DNA of 64,000 nucleotides from Micromonospora sp. NBC_01699. Its GTDB lineage: Bacteria; Actinomycetota; Actinomycetes; Mycobacteriales; Micromonosporaceae. Shown here one piece after another: positions 28,105 through 37,476 of this stretch. Both the position numbers and the translations under genes were made by a program. The first letter of the stretch is position 1. Every line of letters begins with the position of its first letter. The DNA lies in the NCBI RefSeq assembly GCF_036250065.1, contig NZ_CP109199.1, forward strand, positions 5,456,001 through 5,520,000, in the 5' to 3' direction. The notes below the pieces were generated by a model. That model did not search any database, was not told the origin of the DNA, and worked only from the letters and a program-made list of their open reading frames with translations.

Positions 28105-29619
28105 ATGACACGATTTCGGAAAGCGATCACCCGAACGGTGGTCGTCGGGGCACTGGTCGGTGCGACGGCGCTCGCCGGTCCCACCTCCGCGTACTCGGAG
28201 TCCGGCCAGCCGGGGGCGGCCGGGGCGGCCGAGTCCATCCTCGACATCATCCCGGCACAGACCCTGGACCGGATGATCGCCCAGGCCCCGCTGGTCGACG
28301 CGGCCAATGTCATCCGCACCGCGGTGGAAGGCGCGCCGGCACGCGGCTACGCCGGCATCGGCCTGGTCGACGACCACGTCACCCTGTGGTGGAAGGGTGC
28401 GCCACCCACCGACATCGCCACGGCCGTCACCGCCGCCCGCCACACCGCGCCGGTCGAGGTGGTCGACGCCACCTACTCCCGCGCCGAACTGCGCAAGGCG
28501 GCCGACCGACTCACCCCGGTGGTGGAGGCCGATCCGGCGGACGCCAGCCACTCGGTCAGGCTGCGCACAGACGGCTCCGGCATCGAGATCGCCGTTGACG
28601 ACACCCCGGGCGCCAAGCTGCCGAAGCTGCCGGTCACCGGGGTCCGTACCAGTTTCGTCGAGCGGGCCCGGATGGTCGAACGATCGCGGGCCAACGACTC
28701 CGCACCGTTCGACGGCGGAGCGGGCATCGGGTTCACCACGCCCGGATGCACCGCCGGCTTCGGCGTACGCGACGCGGACACCGACGCCGGGTACGTCCTC
28801 ACCGCCGAGCACTGCGGAGCCATCGGCTCGCCCTGGCACGTCGGCTGGAACACGACCACCGGCACCGGCACACTGGTCGGCTACGCGGTCGACAGCAATG
28901 ACGACCACGACACGATGATCATTTCGACGTCGGCACCCGGCGACCACATCTACGTCGGCGGTCAGCACGACGAGGTCCGCGCCCGGGTGGTCGGCTGGAC
29001 CGAGGTCTTCCCCGGCCAGCTGCTGTGCCAGTCCGGGTACACCTCCGCGGGTGAGCTCGGCGGCCCCGTCTGCAACCTGCGGGTCGATTTCCACTACGAC
29101 GACATCGAGGACCTCGTCGAGGCCACCCAACTCGACGGCGACGAGTCTGCCCGGGGCGGCGACAGTGGCGGCCCGGTCTACGCCGTCAACGCCAACGGCA
29201 CCGTGCTCGCCGCCGGCACCACCACCCGGTCGGCCGGTCCGGGCTTCGGATTCCAGGACTTCGCCACCGCCCGCGACGACTACGGCAACCTCGTGCCGGC
29301 GACGGCGATCGCCAGCACCTGCCGGGTCTCGTTCGTCGTCACCGACTCGTGGGGCACCGGCTACACCGCCAGCGTCACCGTCTACAACGACGGCCCGGCC
29401 GTCAACGGCTGGTCGCTGGGCTGGGCCTTCCCCGGCGGGCAACTCGTCCAGGGCCACTGGAACGGCGTCTTCCAGCAGACCGGCGCGGCGGTGACCGTCA
29501 CCAACGAGAACCACAACGCCGCCATCCCGACCGGCGGCGCCGTCAACTTCGGCTTCACCGCGAACGGCTCCCCCGCCACCCCGGCACCGTTCACCCTCAA
29601 CGGCACCGTCTGCAACTGA
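28105..29619 (+). CDS. Secreted trypsin-like (S1) protease with C-terminal CBM2-like domain
   Basis: A 504-residue exported protein. A signal peptide (about residues 1-29) is followed by a propeptide of about 170 residues like that of Streptomyces alpha-lytic-type proteases, then an S1 catalytic domain. The triad is visible: His236 in TAEHCG, Asp269 in DDHDTMI and Ser354 in GGDSGGP. The last about 100 residues (CRVSFVVTDSWGTGYTASVTV, WSLGWAFPGGQ) match a family-2 cellulose/chitin-binding module. This suggests a protease tethered to polysaccharide. A strong hairpin follows the stop. Confidence 0.88.
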   Translation: MTRFRKAITRTVVVGALVGATALAGPTSAYSESGQPGAAGAAESILDIIPAQTLDRMIAQAPLVDAANVIRTAVEGAPARGYAGIGLVDDHVTLWWKGAPPTDIATAVTAARHTAPVEVVDATYSRAELRKAADRLTPVVEADPADASHSVRLRTDGSGIEIAVDDTPGAKLPKLPVTGVRTSFVERARMVERSRANDSAPFDGGAGIGFTTPGCTAGFGVRDADTDAGYVLTAEHCGAIGSPWHVGWNTTTGTGTLVGYAVDSNDDHDTMIISTSAPGDHIYVGGQHDEVRARVVGWTEVFPGQLLCQSGYTSAGELGGPVCNLRVDFHYDDIEDLVEATQLDGDESARGGDSGGPVYAVNANGTVLAAGTTTRSAGPGFGFQDFATARDDYGNLVPATAIASTCRVSFVVTDSWGTGYTASVTVYNDGPAVNGWSLGWAFPGGQLVQGHWNGVFQQTGAAVTVTNENHNAAIPTGGAVNFGFTANGSPATPAPFTLNGTVCN

Positions 29620-29632
29620 CCCTGTCCACCGG

Positions 29633-29668
29633 CACCGGGCCCCGCCGCGTCGCCGGCGGGGCCCGGTG
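29633..29668. terminator. Bidirectional terminator between S1 protease and XRE-type regulator
   Basis: A perfect 14-bp stem (CACCGGGCCCCGCC / GGCGGGGCCCGGTG) with an 8-base loop lies 14 bases past the protease stop and 13 bases before the regulator stop. Confidence 0.8.
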
Positions 29669-29680
29669 GGTGTGTCCAGG

Positions 29681-32107
29681 TCAGGACTCGGCCAGTTCGC
29701 GTCGCAGGGTGGCGCGCAGGGTCCGCACCTCCGGGGCGTCCAACTCGCCGCACCGGTCGAGCGCCCGCTGGCGCAGCAGGCGGGCGTCGGCGGCCCGGTC
29801 CGGAGCCGCCCCGGCCAGCGCCGCGAGCGCGTACAGGGTCTGCGCCTCCCACCACGGGCAGGACAGCGCGGCATACAGGGCCAGCGCCGCCCGCAGCGCC
29901 TCGGCCGCCGGGTCGACCTCCCCCAACTCCTGGAGCGCGAGCCCGTACCGGTGGATGGCGTTGGCCTCGCTGAACGTCGCACCGCACCGGTTGAACACCC
30001 GCCGGGCGCGGGCGTACTCGTCGGCGGCGTCCCGCCAACGGCCCATCCCGGCCAGATCCGCACCGAGACTCATCATCGCGCCGGCCCGGGCCACCGCCGT
30101 GCCGGTACGGCTGAGACCGTTGCCCCGGCCGTAGAACGCCAGCACCTCGCGGTGCAACTCGGCCGCTTCGGCAAACCGGCCGAGCGCGGCCAGCGCACCG
30201 CCCTGCGCGCTCGCCGCGCTGTGCTCGCCGAGGGCGTACCCGATCTCGCGGAACAGGCCCACGGCCCGGCGGCAGTGGTCGATGGCCGACCCGCCGCGGC
30301 CGATCCGAATGAGGATCGCGGCGGTGTAGGTCAGCGCCCACGCCTCCTCCCGGCGGTCCCCGATCCGCCGGGCCAGTTCCAGCGCCCGGGCCAGGGCGGC
30401 CAGCCCGTCGGTGTTGCGGTCCCGGCAGAAGTACCGGGCCCAACCCAGGAAATTCAGCAGTACGGCCTCGTCGCGCGGGCTGCCGGCGGCCTGGGCCGCG
30501 GCCACTCCCAGCGAGAAGATCTCGTCCCAGGAGTGCCGGTGACTGTTGGCGTCGGAGTACCAGTGCAGTGCCCTGGCGACCGCGACCACATCGGCGTGCC
30601 GACCGCGCCGGGCCGCGTCGCGCAGCGCCGCCAGCCAGTTGCCGGACTCCCGATCCAACCAGTACGCCGCCGCCCGATCGTCGTCGAACGGGGAGTCGGC
30701 CCGACAGGCGACCGGTTCGAACATCACACCGGCCTGCCGGGTACGCCGCAGCAGCCAGCCGACCATCTGATCCTGCGCGCCCGTCCGGGACGCCTGTTGT
30801 TCCTCGGCGTCGAGGCGTTCCTGGGCATAGAGCCGGACCAGGTCGTGGAACTGGTACCGGTCCCCCATGGTCAGTAGGACACCGGCCTCGACCAACTCCT
30901 CCAGGGCCGCCGCGGCGGTCTCCTCGTCGGTGCCGGCCACGGCGGCGACCAGCGCGGGTTCGAAGTCGGTGCCGGGAATCAGCGAGGCCCGCCGGAACAC
31001 TCGCGCGGTCATCGGGTCCAGTTGCCGGTACGAAACCTCGAACGCGGACCGGACGCCCAGGTCTCCAGCGGTCAGCACGGTCAGCCGCCGACGCTGGTCG
31101 CGGAGCAGGTCCACCAGCCAACCGACCGACCATTGCGGTCGGCTGGCGAGGCGGTTGCCGGCGATCCGGACGGCCAGCGGCAGCCGGCCGCAGAGCTTGA
31201 CGAGTTGGTCGGCGGCGGCCGGCTCGGCGGCGATCCGGTCGGCACCGACGATCGCCGCGAGCAGCAGTCGACCGGCTGCCGGGTCGAGCAGGTCGAGCGG
31301 TTGGCGGACCGCACCGGCAAGACCGGTCAGCGGGCGCCGGCAGGTGACCAGCGCGAGGCATCCCCGCCCGGCCGGCAGCAGTGGGCGTACCTGTGCCTCG
31401 TTTGCGGCGTTGTCCAGGACCACCAGCAGCGGCCGGTCCCGGGTGAGGGTGCGGAACAGACCACCCCGCTCGGCCGGCGACACCGGCACCCGGCTGTCCG
31501 GCACCCCGAGCGACCGCAGCATTCCGGCCAGCGCCTCGGCCGGGTCGACCGGTCCGTCCGGCGCGGCGCCCTGTAGGTCGACGAAGAGCTGTCCGCCGGC
31601 GAAGTCCGGGCTGAGTCGATGTCCGGCCGCGACGGCGAGGCTGGTCTTGCCGATCCCCGGCGGCCCGTGCAGCACCACCACCGAGGCGGTGTCCGGCCGC
31701 CCGGCGGTGACGTCGGTGGCCAGCGTCGAGAGCCGTTCCAGGATCTCCGCCCGGCCGGCGAGGTCCGGAACGGCGGCGGGCAGTTCCCCGGGTACGACCA
31801 CCGCCGGGTGGTCGTACGGCACCGTTTCGCGGTCGTACGGCACCGCCTCGCGGTCGTGCGGCTGGCGCTCGGCCCGGGCCAGGGCGACGAAGCGGTCGCG
31901 GTCCGCCCCGGCCAGTCGCAGGGCGTCGGCGAGCAACACCACCGTCCGTCGCTGCGGGCTGCGTACCCGGCCGCGCTCCATCTCCCGGATGCCGCGGACG
32001 CTGGAACCGGCCGCCTCGGCGAGCTCCTCCTGGGTCAGCCCCCGCTCCAGACGGAGGGTCCTGAGCAGACCTCCGAACTGGTCACGCCGCACCTGACCTG
32101 TGGGCAT
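29681..32107 (-). CDS. XRE-type STAND regulator (HTH, NB-ARC, TPR)
   Basis: An 808-residue regulator. Residues about 8-70 form a Cro/CI-type HTH (LRTLRLERGLTQEELAEAAG, IREMERGRVRSPQRRTV). The NB-ARC ATPase has Walker A VVLHGPPGIGKTSLAVAAGH and Walker B RPLLVVLDNAANEAQVRPLLP. The C-terminal half has TPR-like repeats. I chose ATG 32107; a TTG at 32134 gives a longer frame, but the GGGGGAG lying against ATG 32107 is closer than ideal, so the start is not certain. Convergent with the S1 protease. The architecture is common in actinomycete regulators of antibiotic or developmental genes. Confidence 0.87.
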   Translation of the reverse strand: MPTGQVRRDQFGGLLRTLRLERGLTQEELAEAAGSSVRGIREMERGRVRSPQRRTVVLLADALRLAGADRDRFVALARAERQPHDREAVPYDRETVPYDHPAVVVPGELPAAVPDLAGRAEILERLSTLATDVTAGRPDTASVVVLHGPPGIGKTSLAVAAGHRLSPDFAGGQLFVDLQGAAPDGPVDPAEALAGMLRSLGVPDSRVPVSPAERGGLFRTLTRDRPLLVVLDNAANEAQVRPLLPAGRGCLALVTCRRPLTGLAGAVRQPLDLLDPAAGRLLLAAIVGADRIAAEPAAADQLVKLCGRLPLAVRIAGNRLASRPQWSVGWLVDLLRDQRRRLTVLTAGDLGVRSAFEVSYRQLDPMTARVFRRASLIPGTDFEPALVAAVAGTDEETAAAALEELVEAGVLLTMGDRYQFHDLVRLYAQERLDAEEQQASRTGAQDQMVGWLLRRTRQAGVMFEPVACRADSPFDDDRAAAYWLDRESGNWLAALRDAARRGRHADVVAVARALHWYSDANSHRHSWDEIFSLGVAAAQAAGSPRDEAVLLNFLGWARYFCRDRNTDGLAALARALELARRIGDRREEAWALTYTAAILIRIGRGGSAIDHCRRAVGLFREIGYALGEHSAASAQGGALAALGRFAEAAELHREVLAFYGRGNGLSRTGTAVARAGAMMSLGADLAGMGRWRDAADEYARARRVFNRCGATFSEANAIHRYGLALQELGEVDPAAEALRAALALYAALSCPWWEAQTLYALAALAGAAPDRAADARLLRQRALDRCGELDAPEVRTLRATLRRELAES

Positions 32108-32450
32108 GCTCCCCCAACCACCCAGCGCCCGCAATTACGTAACGTGCGTCGATGCTCGCATATGGGTGACGAATAACGGTGTACTGTGCACAGACTGTGA
32201 TCATCGCCATGGCGAATCCGTGACGGGTCACCGGAATCCGGGTTGCGTTCGGCGGGCCATGGCTGGGGTTCGGGTACCCGACAGGAGCCTGGACACATCG
32301 ACGAGATCGGCGACGACCTGGTTGAGCATCCGACCCGCCGGCTGTTCTCGGTTGATCTGCGCCGCAGGCGCGTCTACGCCGGGGGTTCTCAGTTCGCCTG
32401 CTCCGCAGGACGGTTTCGTCGTGATCCTGTGACCCGACGGATGCAAGGCG
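32108..32450. other. Intergenic stretch with small palindromes, no gene seen
   Basis: No convincing coding sequence in either strand. The left part is the promoter side of the XRE-type regulator and contains the palindromes TTACGTAA (about 32135) and CTGTGCACAG (about 32187), which could be operator sites. Confidence 0.4.
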
Positions 32451-32921
32451 CTACACGAACGAGAAGACACGTTCCTCCGGGTCCACGACCACGGCCAGAA
32501 ACGCTCCAGGCACGAGGGCCGGGTCATCGGCGCGGATCGTCTCGGCCTCGAAGGTGGCGAACCCGCTACCACTGATCCGCACGCGGAGTTCCAGCCCGGA
32601 ATCCTCCCCGCCCAGGTGGTTGGCCACCGCGAGGATCTCCGCCGTCGCGGCGACACCGGTAGCGGCGAGCCGCCGCGCGTCCCGGCCCGAGCGAGCGACC
32701 AGGCGCAAGCCCCACACTCCGAAACCGCCGCCGACGATCGTCGCCAGTACGCCCCCGCCGAGCAGGCCCCAAAAGTCTGCGCCAGACAGGCTCCGGCCCT
32801 GCGATACGGCGACGTACAGCAGGACCGGTCCGGGCAGACAGACCGCCAAGAACACCACTCGGCAAAGCAGTGCGCCGATCGGACCGATGCGCGTCTCCGC
32901 CTCCCGGGGTGTAGTCATCAT
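32451..32921 (-). CDS. Small membrane protein of unknown function
   Basis: About 156 residues. Two hydrophobic helices (LCRVVFLAVCLPGPVLLYVAV and FWGLLGGGVLATIVGGGFGVWGL) are followed by a soluble domain of about 90 residues (AATAEILAVANHLGGEDSGLEL) with a beta-rich pattern. This two-helix plus beta-domain plan resembles DUF3592-like proteins, but I do not recognise the family firmly. The ATG at 32921 is used because the minus-strand AGGG precedes it by 7 bases; GTG 32927 is an alternative. Confidence 0.55.
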   Translation of the reverse strand: MMTTPREAETRIGPIGALLCRVVFLAVCLPGPVLLYVAVSQGRSLSGADFWGLLGGGVLATIVGGGFGVWGLRLVARSGRDARRLAATGVAATAEILAVANHLGGEDSGLELRVRISGSGFATFEAETIRADDPALVPGAFLAVVVDPEERVFSFV

Positions 32922-33196
32922 CCCCACACCCTAGTGCGGGGTCCTTCAGTGCCGAGGCCGGAAAAATCCCCGCCCGAGGCAGAGCAGATCGATGGAGAAG
33001 ACCGGGCAGTCGGAGCAGGAACTCCGAAAAACGGAGCAGGTTGGGCGATCAGCTGGCCCGGGAGTCGCTCGCCACCGGGGCCGATGGCCTGCGGCGACCT
33101 GGCGGTACGCGACCACGCCCGGCCCGTCAGGAACATTAGGACGTTCGGCCCGACGGCACGGCGTCGAGAAGCCCCTGGTTCTCAGACACTCCCCGG

Positions 33197-33787
33197 TTAC
33201 CGTTTGCGCAGTTCAGCGGTGAACAAGACGAGCCCCGGTATGGAGAGTGGGCCACCGGGCCCGGTACGCGACTCCGGACGCAGGACGTCACCGCCCGGAT
33301 CGAGCCGGAGCGTGACGGACAGGCCGGTTGGGCAAACCTGCCCCTGACCGAGGTCAGTCCCGGGCACCGGTCGGCTCCGCCTGGTCTCGAACTCCAGCAC
33401 ACGCTCCTCGGCGTGGACGAGTTCCCAGAAGGACTCACAGGTATCGGAGCGGCTGACGACGACTGTTCCCCGCCCGAGTTGGCCACGCCCGATCGTCAGG
33501 CTCAGTGGGATCTCCCGCTGGACGCACTTGGGAATCACATTGTCGTGACAGATCTCGGTGCCGGTCCACTCGCCGATGAAGGCGTCGGGTACGTCGTTGC
33601 ACCCCAGGGCCCGGTATTCCGTCGTCTCGCAGACCCAGCCCCGAAGATCTGGCTGTACCCAGGTCCCGACGGCCACCAGCAGGGTGATCACCGCGCCGAT
33701 CGAGGCGCCGATTGTGGTGATCTGTCGCCAACTCGGCCGGCCAGGAGTCGCGCTTGCCGATGCGGCACCATCACCGTCCTGTGCCAC
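33197..33787 (-). CDS. Single-pass membrane protein of unknown function
   Basis: About 196 residues: a short Ala/Ser-rich cytoplasmic tail, one helix (TTIGASIGAVITLLVAVGTWV) and an extracytoplasmic domain with five cysteines (CETTEY, GCNDVPD, EICHD, PKCVQ, DTCESF) plus one near the end. The phrase DAFIGEWTGTEICHDN begins a beta-rich domain. The GTG at 33787 is chosen because GGGAGGGTGGGG precedes it; an ATG at 33838 is also in frame. Not recognised; paired disulfides outside the membrane are likely. Confidence 0.55.
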   Translation of the reverse strand: MAQDGDGAASASATPGRPSWRQITTIGASIGAVITLLVAVGTWVQPDLRGWVCETTEYRALGCNDVPDAFIGEWTGTEICHDNVIPKCVQREIPLSLTIGRGQLGRGTVVVSRSDTCESFWELVHAEERVLEFETRRSRPVPGTDLGQGQVCPTGLSVTLRLDPGGDVLRPESRTGPGGPLSIPGLVLFTAELRKR

Positions 33788-33986
33788 GGAAACCCCACCC
33801 TCCCAGTTCGGCCCGCTCGACCAGCCAGCGACGAGCATGCATATCCTATGCCTTCACGAGGCCAGAGCCGGGGTGGTGACCCCGGCGGCGGGCGTCGTAC
33901 CGGCCACTCGCACCTCAAGCGCGTCCACCGTCGCATCACCGACATGGTTCGGCGAACAGCACTACGCTTCACCAACGGGACAAGCG

Positions 33987-35879
33987 CTACCACGCATCGG
34001 CGTTGATTCGGCGCTCGTCGCCTCGCAGGGCCGAGTTCCTTGCTGCTGCCACCGCCGCGTTGACCGAGTTGGCATCGATGGACCCTTCGTAGCGCACGTT
34101 GTCGATGAAGTACGCCGGGGCCTGGTGCAGGTGCATCGCTTCCGCGTCAACGAGGTCTTCGTCGACCCGCTGGGCACCGGTCGCGTCGCGCCAGTCGCGT
34201 TCGAACCGCCGCAGGTTCAAGCCGGCGCTTGCGGCCGCCCGGCGGATCTGTCGTTCGTTCTCGATCGGTGCTTCTCGGATGAGCTCGTCGCGCATCTCCC
34301 AGAATCGTCCCTGGATCGCCGCGGCCTCGTTGGCGATGGCGGCGGAACGGCCGAGCGGCTGATCGAGCGGGAGATGACGGAACGCGTACACCACTTCGCT
34401 GCCGAAGCGGCCCTCCATTTCACGACGCATCTCTCCCGCAGCAGGCGAGTACGGCGTGGCGTAGTTGCCGTATTCGACAACTGTCACCAGGGCACTGCGT
34501 GGGTCACCCAGTACGGGATCGCGAGACGGGTCGAGCGTCCGCACGAGGCGGTCGCGGTGCGGCGACCGCCTCCGCTCGCGTGCGCTCATGACGGCGAAGG
34601 CGACAGCGCCGAGGGTAGCGGCAAGCACCGTGGCGGCGATTACGCCGATCTGCCCGCGGCTGACATCAGCAGAGTCATCGAACGCCAGCTCTGTGACGAA
34701 GAGCGAGATGGTGAATCCCATCCCGGCGAGCATGCTCACGCCGATGATGTGTGACATGCGTACCGCCGGTCCGAGTGCGTCGGGCCGAAACCGGGTGACG
34801 ATCCAGGTCGACATCGAGATGGCGACGATCTTGCCGACGACCAGACCGATGATGATGCCCCAGGTGAGCCGGGAGGTGAATGCGTCGACCAGCGACTCCT
34901 GGGTCACTCTCACGCCGGCGTTGGCGAGCGCGAAGATCGGCAGGATAAGCCAGGTGACGTACGGCGTCAGTGCGCGGTGGGCGCGCTCATTGACCGATAC
35001 GGCTCGGGCGAGCGAGTTCTCGGCCGTGCGAGCGTAGCTGGCGTTCGGCGACATCTGGAAGGCACGGACGTGGTCCTGAGCCCGGCGCAGGTCGTCGAAT
35101 CGGGTGGGGAAGATCGGCAGCAGTAACGCGATCGCGACGCCGGCCAGGGTGGCGTGCACGCCCGAAAGGAAGAAGCCCACCCAGACGACGATCGAGGGCA
35201 GGAGATACAGCGGGCCGCGCCACACCCCGGCGAAGCGCATCACCGCGATCATCACGAGACCGCCCACGGCGATGAGCAGCGGCAGCGGGTTGAAGTGGTC
35301 GGTGTAGACGAATGCGATGACCCCGAGCGCGCCGACGTCGTCGGCGACGGCGAGCGTGACGAGGAAGATCCGCAGCTGGGGCGGCATCGCTCGTCCAATG
35401 AGGGCGAGCATTCCCAGCACGAAGGCGGTGTCCGTGGAGACCACGATTCCCCAGCCGTCAACCGCGTCGGTGCCCCGGGTGACGCCGACGTAGATCAGTG
35501 CCGGGATGACGAGGCCGGCGACGGCCGCGATGATCGGGACGCTGGCCCTCCGCCAGTCACGCAGCTCACCTAGCTCAAGTTCGCGACGGACCTCAAGGGT
35601 GACGTGAGCGAAGAATACGGCCATGAGTGCGTCGTTGACCCAGTGCCGCAGGTCGAGGTCGAACCGGGCGCCCCCGAGTTCGAGGCCGAGGGGGAGATGC
35701 CAGAAGGTCTCGTAGTTGTCCCCCGGAAGATTCGCCCAGATCAGTGCGACGACAGTGCCTGCGATCAGGACGACGGCACCGCGCAGGGCCTCTGGGCTGC
35801 GCAGAAGACGGGAAATGGGGTCGCGGCGAGCGGCGCCCGTGGGGTCGATCGCAGCGGCGCTGCCAGCCATCTGCGTCAC
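33987..35879 (-). CDS. nhaA: NhaA-type Na+/H+ antiporter fused to a cysteine-less DsbA/thioredoxin-like domain
   Basis: A 630-residue protein. Residues about 25-435 are NhaA: LEVRRELELGELRDWRRA, VVSTDTAFVLGMLALIGRAMP, the ion-binding Asp pair in LAVADDVGALGVIAF (Asp180-Asp181, equal to D163/D164 of E. coli) and FTISLFVTELAF. Residues about 450-600 are a DsbA-like thioredoxin domain (VTVVEYGNYATPYSPAAGEMRRE, then HQAPAYFIDNVRYEG with the cis-Pro loop). NhaA-thioredoxin fusions are known in actinobacteria, but here the expected CPYC is TPYS (Thr475, Ser478), so it cannot be a redox enzyme. Last gene of a four-gene operon; its ATG overlaps the SDR stop. Confidence 0.88.
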   Translation of the reverse strand: MTQMAGSAAAIDPTGAARRDPISRLLRSPEALRGAVVLIAGTVVALIWANLPGDNYETFWHLPLGLELGGARFDLDLRHWVNDALMAVFFAHVTLEVRRELELGELRDWRRASVPIIAAVAGLVIPALIYVGVTRGTDAVDGWGIVVSTDTAFVLGMLALIGRAMPPQLRIFLVTLAVADDVGALGVIAFVYTDHFNPLPLLIAVGGLVMIAVMRFAGVWRGPLYLLPSIVVWVGFFLSGVHATLAGVAIALLLPIFPTRFDDLRRAQDHVRAFQMSPNASYARTAENSLARAVSVNERAHRALTPYVTWLILPIFALANAGVRVTQESLVDAFTSRLTWGIIIGLVVGKIVAISMSTWIVTRFRPDALGPAVRMSHIIGVSMLAGMGFTISLFVTELAFDDSADVSRGQIGVIAATVLAATLGAVAFAVMSARERRRSPHRDRLVRTLDPSRDPVLGDPRSALVTVVEYGNYATPYSPAAGEMRREMEGRFGSEVVYAFRHLPLDQPLGRSAAIANEAAAIQGRFWEMRDELIREAPIENERQIRRAAASAGLNLRRFERDWRDATGAQRVDEDLVDAEAMHLHQAPAYFIDNVRYEGSIDANSVNAAVAAARNSALRGDERRINADAW

Positions 35880-36646
35880 GCCGTCGCGGTGGGCAGGAGG
35901 AGGACTTCGGCGAGGTTCACGTTCCGTGGCAGCATCGCCGCGAGCGTGACCACTGCGGCGATCGCCTCCGGCTGCACCGCGGACGCGTCCCGCGCGTGCT
36001 GCTGGTCAGGTTCGGGCGCTGACGCGTGGGGATGCTCGTCGGGCCGGTCAACCGCGAACCCTGGCTCGATGATGTGGACGCGCATGCCCCGCGGTCCGTA
36101 CTCGTGACGGAGCGCGCGGGCGAGCTGCTTGATGGCTGCCGAAAGGGCGTTGAACACCGCGAAACGAGGGGCGCGAACGTCGGTACTGACGGCGCCGATC
36201 AGCACGATGTCGGCGGGCGCCCTGCGGTCTGCACGGTGAAGGAGCGGCTCGGCGAACGTCTGGGATGCGTGGAGCAGCCCGCAGAGGTTCACGTCGATCA
36301 TCTCGGCCCAATCTGCCGGGATGCCGTCACCGAAGGCAGAGCCGGTGATCACGCCCGATGACACGACCAGAAGGTCGATGTGGCCAAACCGTGTGATCGC
36401 GGCCGCTCGGGCGTCGTCGACTTCGAGTTGGGAGGTGACGTCCGCGATCGTGGACAGCACTCGATCGCCCCCGCCGAGTTCGTGTTGCAGGGCGGCGAGG
36501 CGGTCAGCGTCTCGGCCGACCAAGACGATGCTCGCGCCGGCCCGGACCAGCTCGTGGCAGATGGCTCGGCCGATCCATCCGGTCGCGCCAAAGACGACCG
36601 CGACCCGACCGTTCAGGATGCCGGTGGTCGCGCTGTGCTCGCTCAT
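35876..36646 (-). CDS. SDR-family protein lacking the YxxxK catalytic pair
   Basis: A 256-residue SDR-like protein. The cofactor motif VVFGATGWIGRAI (a GxxGxxG variant) is at about residues 17-29, with VSSGV in the NNAG position and Ser154 in IGAVSTD. Where classical SDRs have YSAxK, this protein reads VFNALSAAIK: Phe165 replaces Tyr and Ser169 replaces Lys. It may bind cofactor without classical reduction. Starts and stops overlap both neighbours by 4 bases, so it is tightly coupled with the NhaA gene and two normal SDRs. Confidence 0.75.
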   Translation of the reverse strand: MSEHSATTGILNGRVAVVFGATGWIGRAICHELVRAGASIVLVGRDADRLAALQHELGGGDRVLSTIADVTSQLEVDDARAAAITRFGHIDLLVVSSGVITGSAFGDGIPADWAEMIDVNLCGLLHASQTFAEPLLHRADRRAPADIVLIGAVSTDVRAPRFAVFNALSAAIKQLARALRHEYGPRGMRVHIIEPGFAVDRPDEHPHASAPEPDQQHARDASAVQPEAIAAVVTLAAMLPRNVNLAEVLLLPTATA

Positions 36647-37476
36647 CGTGCGCGTCCCGCGAGCGTCAAGGGCAGGAGCCGCTCCCAGTAGAGGTCGGCG
36701 AGCCGCTTCCGGTTCGAGGGGTCGGTGGCGTCTGAACTCGGCGACACCACGCGGTCGTCTTCCAGGTAGGAGCCGGACGGGACATCGGCGACCGCGGCGT
36801 AGAGGACCCGGGCCGCGCCGCGCGTGGGAGGACCGCCGATCCGGCCCGTCATCGCGGCGCTGAGGGCAGTGTCGTTGAGTCCGGGGCAGAGGGCGACGAC
36901 ACTGGCCGGCATCGACCGCAGTTCTTCCGCGAGCAGAGACGACCAGGTCACCATGGCGAGCTTCGCTCGCGCGTACGCGGCCACCGGCGAGTAACCGTGC
37001 TTCAGGTCGATGTCGTCGAAGTGGAACCGCTCGGCGCGGTGCGCGGACGACCCCACGTTCACGACCCGTGCGCCCGCAGCCATCGACGGAACCAGCAGCC
37101 GCGTCAGCAGCGCCGGCGCCAATGCGTTGACCTGGAGTGTCCGCTCGAATCCAGCCGTGGTGACGACCCGCTGCGGCGCGCCCGGCACGCCGGCATCGTT
37201 GATCAACAGATCGATCGTCGACACGAGCGACCGGATCGAGCGAGCAGCCTCGACGACTTCGCGGAGGCGGGTGAAGTCAGCACCGACGTAGTGGACCTCG
37301 GCAGGACCGGACCTGCGGACCTGCGCGAGAACCCGGCGCACCCCTTCTTCCGGCTCAGGTCCGAGCACGACGAGCGTCTCGGAGACCGCCGCCAGCCGGT
37401 GGGCCGTCGCTTCACCGATGCCGCTCGTAGCGCCGGTGAGCACAACCGTCCCGAACCGCTGCCCAGAGGTCCTCAC
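36643..37476 (-). CDS. Short-chain dehydrogenase (retinol-dehydrogenase/WWOX-like)
   Basis: A 277-residue SDR with TGATSGIGEATA, INDAGVPG in the NNAG position, NVGSSAHR and the active pair YARAKLAM. The spacing between these and the insertion after the Ser (FDDIDLKHGYSP) are typical of the light-dependent protochlorophyllide-reductase/retinol-dehydrogenase-like group. The start is GTG at 37476, overlapping the upstream SDR stop (GTGA); a much longer open frame upstream is only the shadow of that SDR. Middle gene of the operon. Confidence 0.82.
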   Translation of the reverse strand: MRTSGQRFGTVVLTGATSGIGEATAHRLAAVSETLVVLGPEPEEGVRRVLAQVRRSGPAEVHYVGADFTRLREVVEAARSIRSLVSTIDLLINDAGVPGAPQRVVTTAGFERTLQVNALAPALLTRLLVPSMAAGARVVNVGSSAHRAERFHFDDIDLKHGYSPVAAYARAKLAMVTWSSLLAEELRSMPASVVALCPGLNDTALSAAMTGRIGGPPTRGAARVLYAAVADVPSGSYLEDDRVVSPSSDATDPSNRKRLADLYWERLLPLTLAGRAR

